64,000 bases of DNA from a virus, in IMG/VR virus record IMGVR_UViG_3300009183_000003, positions 1-64,000 of that record. The stretch is one strand, 5' to 3'. Below, in pieces: positions 20,624 to 27,892 of this stretch. A model generated the notes under the pieces. That model saw only the letters and a list, made by a program, of their open reading frames with translations. It made no database searches and was not told the DNA's origin. A program made the position numbers and the translations under genes. Within the stretch, counting starts at the first letter, position 1, and each line of letters starts with the position of its first letter.

Positions 20624-20816
20624 TTGGTCTTAGGACATGTCGGATTAATCTTCGTAGGTTTTTAGCGTCTCTATAGGAGAGAGGGATTAACTGCCTTCCC
20701 TTGTCATCGCTTATAGCAAAGTCTACCCCTGCGCCATTAGCCCACTCTGTTACCTCTAGTAACTTTCCCTCTTCCTGATCGTGGAAGAAAGTCTTCTTAA
20801 TTTTTTTTGTGTACAT
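20613..20816 (-). CDS. Hypothetical small protein
   Basis: 67 residues: a beta-rich core (LLEVTEWANGAGVDFAISDDKG) and a basic helix (SYRDAKNLRRLIRHVLRP). 'Sequence-strand then Arg helix' is compatible with a small regulator. Overlaps both neighbours, so it is coupled within the operon. Confidence 0.5.
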   Translation of the reverse strand: MYTKKIKKTFFHDQEEGKLLEVTEWANGAGVDFAISDDKGRQLIPLSYRDAKNLRRLIRHVLRPNVD

Positions 20817-21285
20817 TTTCTTTGAATTTTAATAGTTGGTGTTGGTCTAATACATACGAGTCTCCTGTGCCAAGGTTACGGACGTTCTCATCTTTTTTAA
20901 TGTCATCCGAGCGAGAGTATCCAGCAAAACGAATTGTGTAGTCATCCTCCACTATAGCGAGGACATACATATCCATCGGTTGAGAGTTTAACTTAACAAT
21001 CATACGCCCTTGAGGAAGGCGAGTGCTTTTTATATCTATCGTCAAGTTCTTATAGACGCAGTCTGGCTGACCTGCCGTATCGTCTCCAAAAGATAAACTG
21101 AAGTGGATGTTGTGCCACTTGCAGAAGGCGTATTCCGAAAGGCATCCGTCAAAGTCAATCTCAAACCCCGACTTGTCCACAGCAAACTTTTGGTCCACCA
21201 CGTTCTTCTTTCTACTGAAGAACGCTCTTGTGGAGGCGAGTGTTCTAAGGAAGTGTACTTCCGACTCGTTTAGTTTAATTTTCAT
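20797..21285 (-). CDS. PD-(D/E)XK-like nuclease
   Basis: 162 residues. The order GCLSEYAFCKW (E near 51), then QPDCVYKNLTIDIKSTRLPQ gives a PD...D-x-K catalytic pattern (P-D at about 88-89, D-I-K at about 98-100), as in restriction-like and phage endonucleases. It may be a structure-specific nuclease, a Holliday resolvase alternative, or act on modified host DNA. It lies next to the methyltransferase group, so involvement in DNA modification or degradation is possible. The 20-bp overlap with the next gene indicates coupling. Confidence 0.6.
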   Translation of the reverse strand: MKIKLNESEVHFLRTLASTRAFFSRKKNVVDQKFAVDKSGFEIDFDGCLSEYAFCKWHNIHFSLSFGDDTAGQPDCVYKNLTIDIKSTRLPQGRMIVKLNSQPMDMYVLAIVEDDYTIRFAGYSRSDDIKKDENVRNLGTGDSYVLDQHQLLKFKENVHKKN

Positions 21286-21380
21286 GACTGAAATCCTGTT
21301 TCATTGTCATCACCTCCAAAGTAGGAGATGATTACTATTATCGCTGTTATGATTACAGCTGCCATTAGAAATTTATTCAT
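21282..21380 (-). CDS. Very small membrane protein
   Basis: 32 residues with one transmembrane helix (about residues 4-20, FLMAAVIITAIIVIISY) and an acidic tail. The start at 21380 follows an A-rich CAAAAA-repeat leader; the stop overlaps the nuclease gene start (ATGA). Position within the replication operon is unusual for a membrane protein; it may recruit a complex to the membrane or be an envelope effector. Confidence 0.5.
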   Translation of the reverse strand: MNKFLMAAVIITAIIVIISYFGGDDNETGFQS

Positions 21381-21402
21381 TGTTTTTGTTTTTGTTTTTG
21401 TT

Positions 21403-22236
21403 TTATAGCCCACAGTATCCAGAGTCGCAGTCGTTGAAGTCTTCGTCAAACAAGTCCAACTGCATCTTATATTCTTTTATTTTTTCGTATGTAATTCCGT
21501 TCTTAAACGTGCAGTTGTTTTCCTGCTCCATTCTCATAAACCAGTCAAACTGTTTCTCATCCCTCTTACTCATGTGGTTGAGAAAAATCTCGTTGCGGTG
21601 GAAACAACCTACGCAATTGTTTTTGTAGGCAAATCTTACGTCTTTGTCCTTCCAATATGTTTCAACTGCATCTTTGAATATTCCGTCTTCGATGAGAGGG
21701 AATGACACGCTTCGGTATGGCAATGTTTTCCACTTCTTCCTTCCGTTCTTTTCGCCGACTTTAAACTTAAACATTTCTATTCCGTCTTCAGCCTTGGCCA
21801 ACATTGTTTTGGCTCTGCTCATCTCGTTTGCTCGGAAGCCAATCCTCATATCTATAGGAAGTTCGGTATTCTCGTAACACCATTGAGCGATTGGTTCAAC
21901 CTTCATTTTAGAGGTGCAGAATCTTCTAGTTACATTTGGCAAGTAGCCCCCAGCCTTTTTAATCACCTTCTCAAAGGTTGTCTCACTTAGCCATATGATT
22001 TCTTGCCCAAGGTATTGCTCAAGGTCCAACATTGTGTACACAATCGTATCCTCCTCAAGGGTTCCAATGAATTCCTTTCCAATCTTGTCCGAAACAATTT
22101 GCCTTACCTTCTCGTCTGGGAAGAGAACTCGCTTGTCATCCGTCCGCACAAGAGAGAAGACATTGTAGTCAGCCGGGTAGTGAACCGCTAAGTACGAAGA
22201 TGTCTTCCCTCCGCTTAAACTATTTACTGTCTTCAT
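21403..22236 (-). CDS. PP-loop (PAPS-reductase-like) protein
   Basis: 277 residues. An SGGKTSSY P-loop (residues 8-15) is the ATP-pyrophosphatase signature shared by PAPS/APS reductases, tRNA thiolases and DndC-type proteins. Cysteines follow at 107 (in RFCTSKMKVEP, like the family C-x-x-K-V-E-P), 120, 208 and 211 (CVGC), which could hold an Fe-S cluster or transfer sulfur. Phages often carry PAPS-reductase-like genes without a known sulfur role. Here it directly abuts a C5-cytosine methyltransferase, with the methyltransferase TGA immediately followed by its ATG, so a DNA or tRNA thiolation role is worth considering. Substrate unknown. Confidence 0.7.
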   Translation of the reverse strand: MKTVNSLSGGKTSSYLAVHYPADYNVFSLVRTDDKRVLFPDEKVRQIVSDKIGKEFIGTLEEDTIVYTMLDLEQYLGQEIIWLSETTFEKVIKKAGGYLPNVTRRFCTSKMKVEPIAQWCYENTELPIDMRIGFRANEMSRAKTMLAKAEDGIEMFKFKVGEKNGRKKWKTLPYRSVSFPLIEDGIFKDAVETYWKDKDVRFAYKNNCVGCFHRNEIFLNHMSKRDEKQFDWFMRMEQENNCTFKNGITYEKIKEYKMQLDLFDEDFNDCDSGYCGL

Positions 22237-23562
22237 TCAGGAATTTTTCTGTTCGTTAATTAGATTGCTTACCTCTTGAATTCTTTTTCCAATCCAAGCC
22301 ATTACAGGTACAGCCATTGAGTTGCCAAGTGCTTTGTATCTTGGTCCATCGGGAGACTCTTCCTTTTTTCTGTATGGAATATTTGTGAAGTTGTCAGGGA
22401 ATCCTTGAAGTCTCTCACACTCAACAGGAGTAAGTCTACGAACCTTTGCATTTTGAATCGTACCACCTGTGTGATTGATATCTGAAGCGGAGGATGATAA
22501 GGTTTGAGATGTCTGCTCGTTAATACTCATGTTGTACATATCAACGGCAATACTTTTTTCAGAAACAACTAAACCCCTTCCATCTGTCATATCTTGATTA
22601 CAGAACCCTTTATAATCTCTCGCTTGTAAAGTACCTACTGTCTCAGAATCATTTGGCGGCAACCATTTGGTTTCTTCAAACAACCATTGATCCGGTGAGG
22701 TTGCAATGGTGAAAGACTTTTCTTCACTTCCAAGGTAACCCTTTCCTGCTGATTTACCAGGAACACCGCCTTGTATTCCCGAGTTCTCAGAAACACCGCC
22801 TCGTACTTTAAAACAAAGAGCAGTCTTTTCTTCGTTTTGAATCACAGCAGAGAAGTGTCCCTTGTCAGGCATATATTGGTCATGGCAACGAGTAGTTAAA
22901 CTAGCGGCAGTTTGTCCTCCGTCCCACCATTCTCCTGACTCACTGTTGTCAATAACGCTTCCCTCAATCTCTCGGGTAACTTTTTGCCTCTTACTTCTGC
23001 TCTCCGCAATATTCCTGCACAGGCTTTCGGACTCAAATAGAACCGCTGCGGCAGGTCTCCAGTCTCCAAGATATCCGATAAGAAAGACTCTTCTGCGTCT
23101 TTGTGCAACTCCAAAGTGTTGAGCGTCAAGAATTCTGTAGGCGAACCCATACCCGAGTTCCCCCAACGCCCCGAGGAGGGAACCAAAATCTTTTCCTCCG
23201 TTACTTGACAAGACCCCGGGGACATTTTCCCAAACAATCCACTGGGGTTTTGCCTTGTCAGCAATGCGACAGAATTCAAGGGCCAAGTTGCCACGAGAGT
23301 CTTCCATTCCTTTTCTGAGACCTGCGACTGAGAATGATTGGCAGGGAGTTCCTCCAACAAGAACATCGATAGTTGTTTCATTAAATATAGGGTTTGAGTG
23401 AATTAAAGTCATGTCTCCAAGATTTGGGGTTTGTGGGTAATGGTGTTGTAGCACAGCCGATGGGAAGGGTTCTATTTCAGAGAACCATTGTGGCTTCCAT
23501 CCTAATGAGTGCCAAGCCATTGTAGCGGCTTCTATCCCCGAGCATACTGACCCGTACTTCAT
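22237..23562 (-). CDS. dcm: C5-cytosine DNA methyltransferase
   Basis: 441 residues with the full motif set: an N-terminal GSVCSGIEAATMAWHSLGW SAM-binding start, TPCQSFS with the catalytic Cys at 74, WENVPG at 111-116, and QRRRR at 154-158. After a long target-recognition region (about 170-360), it ends with the late LTPVECERLQGFPDNF and ALGNSMAVP blocks. No restriction partner is next to it, so it is an orphan enzyme that likely protects phage DNA. It lies directly upstream of a PP-loop gene and near a nuclease-like gene. Target sequence cannot be read from the protein. Confidence 0.92.
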   Translation of the reverse strand: MKYGSVCSGIEAATMAWHSLGWKPQWFSEIEPFPSAVLQHHYPQTPNLGDMTLIHSNPIFNETTIDVLVGGTPCQSFSVAGLRKGMEDSRGNLALEFCRIADKAKPQWIVWENVPGVLSSNGGKDFGSLLGALGELGYGFAYRILDAQHFGVAQRRRRVFLIGYLGDWRPAAAVLFESESLCRNIAESRSKRQKVTREIEGSVIDNSESGEWWDGGQTAASLTTRCHDQYMPDKGHFSAVIQNEEKTALCFKVRGGVSENSGIQGGVPGKSAGKGYLGSEEKSFTIATSPDQWLFEETKWLPPNDSETVGTLQARDYKGFCNQDMTDGRGLVVSEKSIAVDMYNMSINEQTSQTLSSSASDINHTGGTIQNAKVRRLTPVECERLQGFPDNFTNIPYRKKEESPDGPRYKALGNSMAVPVMAWIGKRIQEVSNLINEQKNS

Positions 23563-23795
23563 TTATTCTTTATTTTTTCGATTGCGCTTTTTAAATACAC
23601 AGCCATGTCAAGGCACTCCTCGTATGCCTCCTGTAACCACATTAGGTGGTCATAGTCATTTCGGTCAACTGTTGTTCCGTACTGCAAGAAACCTTTCTTC
23701 TCTCTCTTTTTAAGATCCTCAATTAACTTGGTAAGTATCTTGGAGTCTTTAAGTTCGTAGTGAGGTTCCACGTTGTGGGTACTATTCTGCTCCAT
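23559..23795 (-). CDS. Conserved small phage protein
   Basis: 78 residues from ATG 23795. The segment FLQYGTTVDRNDYDHLMWLQ, then EAYEECLDMAVYLKSAIEKI, matches a small family found in a very large number of phages, sometimes annotated as a nucleotide-metabolism-linked protein, without firm evidence. Helical and acidic. It overlaps both flanking genes slightly. Confidence 0.65.
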   Translation of the reverse strand: MEQNSTHNVEPHYELKDSKILTKLIEDLKKREKKGFLQYGTTVDRNDYDHLMWLQEAYEECLDMAVYLKSAIEKIKNK

Positions 23796-24018
23796 AAGTC
23801 TCGTAGTGTTTACGGATAATGTTCTCAACAAACTTTTGTTTTGTTTCACTCCAATCACTTGTATCTGACTCGTCTTTTGATAGTTGAGCAGACACTCCGT
23901 AAATTGTTCCTTCCGCAGTTACAGATTTAGCTAGAGTATATTCATACTTCATATCTAAAGTAATTTCTCCTTTAAAGTAATACTCTGTCTTGTGTGGCTT
24001 TTCGATTGTGATTTCCAT
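23782..24018 (-). CDS. Hypothetical protein
   Basis: 78 residues. Beta-rich N-terminal half (EITIEKPHKTEYYFKGEITL) and helical C-terminal half (SETKQKFVENIIRKHYETYG). No family recognised. Part of the replication operon; 14-bp overlap with the next gene. Confidence 0.5.
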   Translation of the reverse strand: MEITIEKPHKTEYYFKGEITLDMKYEYTLAKSVTAEGTIYGVSAQLSKDESDTSDWSETKQKFVENIIRKHYETYGAE

Positions 24019-24025
24019 TGTGTTT

Positions 24026-24535
24026 TTAGTGTTGAATGTTTAATTTAAAATATAACTCTCTGTATGCTTGTCTAGGTTGTGGGTATCCAAGCTCCTCCAT
24101 CCTCTCAACAAAGTATTGGATAACCATCCTATCTTTCCAAGATGTCTCCATCGTATTTTCAAACATCTTAATGCCGTGTAAAACAGTCCCATGTTTTTTA
24201 TTTCCAAACTCATTACCAATACCCTCTAATGTTACAGGTAGTGTTTTATACATTATCCAATACACCAATTGCCTATAAAGGATATTTTCTCTCTTCCTGT
24301 TCTTTTCCCCTGTAGCGTTATAAACTTTTACGGCAATATCTTTTACGAGGTCAATGTAGTTCCTCATGTTAGTGCCGATAGCAACATTGTGAATCACATG
24401 GCTAAACTTATCAGCCTCCTCTTTTAGTTGAGGTACATAGAGGATTAAATCACTAATGAATCTTTCCTTACGATCATTTGGCACATACTCTAGGATGTCT
24501 CCAAAATGAATCTTTTTTTCCGCTTGAACTTCCAT
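24026..24535 (-). CDS. DnaA-domain-IV-like DNA-binding protein
   Basis: 169 residues. Residues about 80-125 (RKRENILYRQLVYWIMYK, then LEGIGNEFGNKKHGTVLH) reproduce the DnaA domain IV signature: an Arg-rich helix, an IG-x-x-FG turn and the H-x-TV recognition helix that reads DnaA boxes. There is no AAA+ ATPase domain, so it is a stand-alone box-binding domain. It could place the phage primase-helicase at an origin, compete with host DnaA, or act as a regulator. It lies between the primase-helicase and the methyltransferase. The A-rich leader is CAAAAACAAAA-like. See the box-like sites at 14670-14703. Confidence 0.65.
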   Translation of the reverse strand: MEVQAEKKIHFGDILEYVPNDRKERFISDLILYVPQLKEEADKFSHVIHNVAIGTNMRNYIDLVKDIAVKVYNATGEKNRKRENILYRQLVYWIMYKTLPVTLEGIGNEFGNKKHGTVLHGIKMFENTMETSWKDRMVIQYFVERMEELGYPQPRQAYRELYFKLNIQH

Positions 24536-24550
24536 TTTTGTTTTTGTTTA

Positions 24551-24970
24551 TTATTTGAGGTTATTAAAAATTTCTTGAACTTGTTCTAGTGTGTGTCGTT
24601 GAATAAAGTCCCAGTAAACGAACTTGTACAGATTTTGAAAATATTTGTTCTTGTAACTTTGAGAGTTGACCGGCTTGTCGATGCCAAGTTCTTTACAAGT
24701 CCTCTTACTCGCTTTAGTTTTAATTTCATCCTTTACTTCTTTATTGATAATGTTATTGTTTCGCAAATATCTAACATTCTTTTCACAAAATCCAAATAAA
24801 ACTTCAACTATTTCAACATATTTTTTATCAACACAGATATAAACAGCCTCAATGTTTTCGTAAAACGCTTCTTTTGAACCTGTTAACTCCCCATCTTTCA
24901 GTTTAGTAATTGCAACTTGTCGAAGGCCATATTGAAAAGTGGGGTCAGAATGGTATGTCTTCGTCTTCAT
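24551..24970 (-). CDS. Hypothetical helical protein
   Basis: 139 residues, highly helical. A hydrophobic beta part (AVYICVDKKYVEIVEVLFGF) is followed by a basic stretch (KEVKDEIKTKASKRTCKELG) and RHTLEQVQEIFNNL. It overlaps the primase-helicase 3' end by 26 bp. Possibly a helicase loader or primase partner from position; no motif supports this. Confidence 0.5.
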   Translation of the reverse strand: MKTKTYHSDPTFQYGLRQVAITKLKDGELTGSKEAFYENIEAVYICVDKKYVEIVEVLFGFCEKNVRYLRNNNIINKEVKDEIKTKASKRTCKELGIDKPVNSQSYKNKYFQNLYKFVYWDFIQRHTLEQVQEIFNNLK

Positions 24971-26690
24971 ATTCTTGTTGTCTTGTTTCGTACTCGTCTA
25001 ATAATATTCCCTTACTATCATCTCCAATCTCTGAAAATCTTTTTGTCTTCACGTCATAAACAAAAGGAACTTCCCCAACTCGACCAATGAAGGACCAACG
25101 TATTTTCTGAATGTTGATGAGGGTTTGACCAGACACATAGTCTCTGTAAGCAACGAACCCATTGTCGCACTTGTTAAAGAAGTGAGCAGACCCTGCTATG
25201 TCGTAAAGTGTTGGCATAACATACACTCCATTCTCCTTCCTGATCTTTGTAGGGTGTGCAATAACAAACACATGGACTCCGTAGCGGTCCTTGAATCGTT
25301 TAACCTTGGTGAGTGCCTCTGATATGTACTGCGTCTCACTCATTCCCTTTGGGACCTGGTGTTCGACATAGTTCCAAGGATCTATCACAAGGCAATTGAT
25401 TCCACTTCTCTTTACAAGTTCTGCGGCTTTGTCTAGGATGCCGTCAATTGTTACATCCATCTCATCAATCTTCATGAAGTAGAAGAACTCTTCAACAAAG
25501 TCTCTTGCCTTATCAACTTCCTCTTGACTCATCTTTGCGGCAGGCACAAAAGAGAAGAAAGGCTTCCCAATAAATATTTCAGCAAGTTCAGAAAAAAGTA
25601 TCTCTGTGGGTTGCTTTTCTGGGGAAAACATTGCTATCTTCCACGAATGTTTCGCAGACAATCTGACAAGTAAATTGTTCAGAAAAGTTGACTTTCCTGC
25701 GTTGGGTGTTCCTGTAATAATGGTGAACTCTGAGCCTCGAAACGAGATATGTTCATCAAACTGATTAAACCCTGCTTTCAGCCCATGAGGAAACCCGTTA
25801 AGATATATGTCCGTTATTTTTTCCTTTACGTCATTTACCTTCTCAATGCCTTCTATTGGAATTTGGTAGGCTTCGGCTACAACCTTCTGAAGAAGCTCTA
25901 CTCCGTAATTAACTAGAATTTCATTAGCGTCCTTGCATCCATCAGGTATATTAACATACCAAATCTTTTCTCTTCCTAGTCTTCGGGTTAACTCCTCACG
26001 AAGAGATAAACCTGCTGAGTCATTATCTGTAAAAATGATTACCTTATCCTTGTCGGCAAATGCGTCAATGCAGTTGTCTAAATATTTAAGGTTCTGATTT
26101 CCTTTCGTTGCCCCGTTAGGAACGCTTACGACAGGGTAAATTTGAGCTTCCTCCAAAGAGAGGGTGTCCATTTCACCTTCAACGATTACACACCAATCAT
26201 AGCCCTCTATGGAGTTCAGGTTATAGAGTATCAACTCAGCATCCTTCACCATACGAAAGTTCTTTGCCGCATCTCTGTACTTGATGTTAACCAAGTCACC
26301 TCCTCGGAAGTAATTAAAACATATGGCGTTTCTGTTCTCTCCAGCTTGTGGGAAAAAACATTCCTCCTCAGTAACTTTGAGTTTCAGCAAGGTGTTGTTG
26401 GATATTCCTCTCTTCTCAAACCAAGAGAGGACCTTGTCGCTCACCTTCTGAAGTTTTGATACGGGGACAAAGTATTCAACCTTTCGGTCCGACTTGTTTA
26501 CGCTCTTCCCCATAAACGATTCACAGTTTGGGTAGTGGCACTTGTACACTCCTAACTCGACATTTACAGATAGACTCTTGTCCTTCTTGTTACTTCTCGT
26601 GTCTTTGCAGAACGGACAGTTTACTTTTTGTTGTGCCGAGATATCCTTGCAGACAATTCCAAGGGCAGATAATTTTTGGTAGTTGCTCAT
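24945..26690 (-). CDS. T7 gp4-like primase-helicase
   Basis: 581 residues. A zinc-binding domain (Cys 25/28 in CPFC; C51, C56) is followed by a TOPRIM domain with IVEGEMD (E171) and TDNDSAG (D222/D224). Then comes a RecA-like helicase with GTPNAGKS (327-334) as Walker A and a VIDPWN Walker B. This matches the bifunctional primase-helicase of T7-type phages: it unwinds forks and lays primers for the lagging strand. With no phage DNA polymerase seen, it would work with the host replicase. The start overlaps the upstream gene as ATGA. Confidence 0.9.
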   Translation of the reverse strand: MSNYQKLSALGIVCKDISAQQKVNCPFCKDTRSNKKDKSLSVNVELGVYKCHYPNCESFMGKSVNKSDRKVEYFVPVSKLQKVSDKVLSWFEKRGISNNTLLKLKVTEEECFFPQAGENRNAICFNYFRGGDLVNIKYRDAAKNFRMVKDAELILYNLNSIEGYDWCVIVEGEMDTLSLEEAQIYPVVSVPNGATKGNQNLKYLDNCIDAFADKDKVIIFTDNDSAGLSLREELTRRLGREKIWYVNIPDGCKDANEILVNYGVELLQKVVAEAYQIPIEGIEKVNDVKEKITDIYLNGFPHGLKAGFNQFDEHISFRGSEFTIITGTPNAGKSTFLNNLLVRLSAKHSWKIAMFSPEKQPTEILFSELAEIFIGKPFFSFVPAAKMSQEEVDKARDFVEEFFYFMKIDEMDVTIDGILDKAAELVKRSGINCLVIDPWNYVEHQVPKGMSETQYISEALTKVKRFKDRYGVHVFVIAHPTKIRKENGVYVMPTLYDIAGSAHFFNKCDNGFVAYRDYVSGQTLINIQKIRWSFIGRVGEVPFVYDVKTKRFSEIGDDSKGILLDEYETRQQEYEDEDIPF

Positions 26691-27421
26691 ATTTTATTGA
26701 AAAATCCTTTTTCAGCTTTGTTTATTTCATCTTGAGTTTTGAAGTGTGTGCTTCCAAATACATCTCTCACCTTGATTTTTTCCTCTTTAATCTTATTCTC
26801 TTCCTTAAACCAAACGTGCATCTTGAGTCTCCAATTCCTGACGGGAGATCCACTCTTGTCATGCCAGTTGCCATCGGTGTAGTAATTAAACGCTTTGATA
26901 GCGGCATCCTCCCTGTAACCCTTATCTCTAAAAAACATCTTCACTTCTTCTACAGTAGGTGGCACAAAACTATTTTTCGGTTTTTTTGCCAATGTATCTA
27001 TATTAGTATTTGTATTAATATTAGTATTTGTATTAGTGTGTCTTTGTATAGGCATACTCTGACCGAGGTCGGCAAATCCCGATGTCGGCTTTTCCCGAAT
27101 GTCGGGTTCCGTTAATGTCGGTTCTTCGTATACAATATGATTCCACCCCTTGAATACTTTTGTCTGTGGGTCAATAACTTTTACGCTAAGAATATAACCT
27201 TTCTCTTGGAGTTGTTTAAACACACGATCTATAGCCCCCTTAGACTCATTTGTTTTTTCGGGAAGACTTTTTTTGTAAAGCACCCAATCAATGGGCAGGC
27301 TTAATAGATAAACAAGTAATCCCTTCTCTTCAATTGTTATGGAGCAATCCTGTAACAACTTGTTGCTTAACATGGTGAAGGCTTTCTCAGATTTAGCTCT
27401 AACGATTTGTCCTGTGTTCAT
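26687..27421 (-). CDS. O-like replication initiator with winged helix
   Basis: 244 residues. Residues about 20-95 form a winged-helix-type DNA-binding domain (DCSITIEEKGLLVYLLSL, then KGAIDRVFKQLQEKGYIL) of the kind used by phage O/DnaD-like initiators. A Thr/Asn-rich linker, NTNTNINTNTN (about 132-144), is encoded by the tandem 18-bp repeats at 27000-27035. The C-terminus (about 150-225) has the DnaD/Rep-like 'Y-x-D-G-NWHDKSGSPVRNWR' block. Such proteins bind iterons in their own gene and load the helicase, here probably the primase-helicase encoded next (4-bp overlap). The -7 element is at 27526. Confidence 0.7.
   Translation of the reverse strand: MNTGQIVRAKSEKAFTMLSNKLLQDCSITIEEKGLLVYLLSLPIDWVLYKKSLPEKTNESKGAIDRVFKQLQEKGYILSVKVIDPQTKVFKGWNHIVYEEPTLTEPDIREKPTSGFADLGQSMPIQRHTNTNTNINTNTNIDTLAKKPKNSFVPPTVEEVKMFFRDKGYREDAAIKAFNYYTDGNWHDKSGSPVRNWRLKMHVWFKEENKIKEEKIKVRDVFGSTHFKTQDEINKAEKGFFNKI
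27000..27035. repeat. Tandem 18-bp AT-rich repeats inside the initiator gene
   Basis: ATATTAGTATTTGTATTA occurs twice in direct succession (27000-27017, 27018-27035), followed by a partial copy. The repeats encode the Asn/Thr linker but, in lambda-like initiators, equivalent positions hold the origin iterons. Confidence 0.55.
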
Positions 27422-27455
27422 AATATTTTAGTGATAAAAATGCCCCGAAGAACAG

Positions 27456-27518
27456 GGAGGTAGAGGACTCACCTATTCAACAGGGCTAGTATTTGTTTAT
27501 TTTGTCGGCCTCTACTCC
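27456..27518 (-). promoter_or_regulatory. Structured mRNA leader with long stem
   Basis: GGAGGTAGAGG (27456-27466) pairs with CCTCTACTCC (27509-27518), a 10-bp stem with one bulged base, across 42 nt. It sits at the very 5' end of the transcript expected from 27526-27557 and about 35 nt before the initiator ATG. It could control translation or stability of the replication operon. Confidence 0.4.
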
Positions 27519-27525
27519 AACGAAA

Positions 27526-27557
27526 CAAAGATAATAAAAATTACGCTGCTCTCCAAA
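27526..27557 (-). promoter_or_regulatory. Promoter of the replication operon
   Basis: On the - strand TTTG (27557-27554), a 20-bp spacer and TATCTTTG (27533-27526): full match to the Bacteroidetes promoter. It lies in the 3' end of the 71-residue gene and starts the 27.4-20.4 kb operon. Confidence 0.8.
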
Positions 27558-27756
27558 CACGAACTCCACCATCCGTTGATCGGGCAGTTAGTTCGTATTT
27601 CTTTTTCTTCTTTTGGTAGAAAAGTTTAGCAAGGTATTTTGATGTTTCTCCAGGAACAAAGAAAGAGTCTCCTACTTCCATCTCCGGTAAAACATATTCG
27701 GTTTTTCTACCTCTCCCACTTGTGCTTGGGATTGGTATATTTTTATCTACGTTCAT
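27541..27756 (-). CDS. Conserved small phage protein
   Basis: 71 residues. KNIPIPSTSGRGRKTEYVLP, then MEVGDSFFVPGET and a final RVWRAA match a small family found in many phages (a 'PIP...MEVGDSFFVP...RVWR' type), with no assigned function. Basic. It is the first gene of its strand here, with a -7 element at 27780-27787. Confidence 0.6.
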   Translation of the reverse strand: MNVDKNIPIPSTSGRGRKTEYVLPEMEVGDSFFVPGETSKYLAKLFYQKKKKKYELTARSTDGGVRVWRAA

Positions 27757-27779
27757 TTTTGTTGTGTGTTAATTCTTCG

Positions 27780-27787
27780 CAAATATA
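27780..27787 (-). promoter_or_regulatory. -7 element, divergent to the SSB promoter
   Basis: TATATTTG on the - strand, 24 bp before the ATG at 27756. A clear -33 TTG box was not found at the usual distance. Confidence 0.5.
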
Positions 27788-27842
27788 CATTATACAAATC
27801 AAAATCCTAATAATATTTTATAAACAACAATGTTAAAAACTA

Positions 27843-27876
27843 TTTGAAGAACCTTTCAATATAATTTATACATTTG
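27843..27876 (+). promoter_or_regulatory. Promoter of the SSB-like gene
   Basis: TTTG (27843-27846) and TACATTTG (27869-27876) are 22 bp apart. The gene at 27893 starts 17 bp later. Confidence 0.65.
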
Positions 27877-27892
27877 TGAAAATTATATAACA

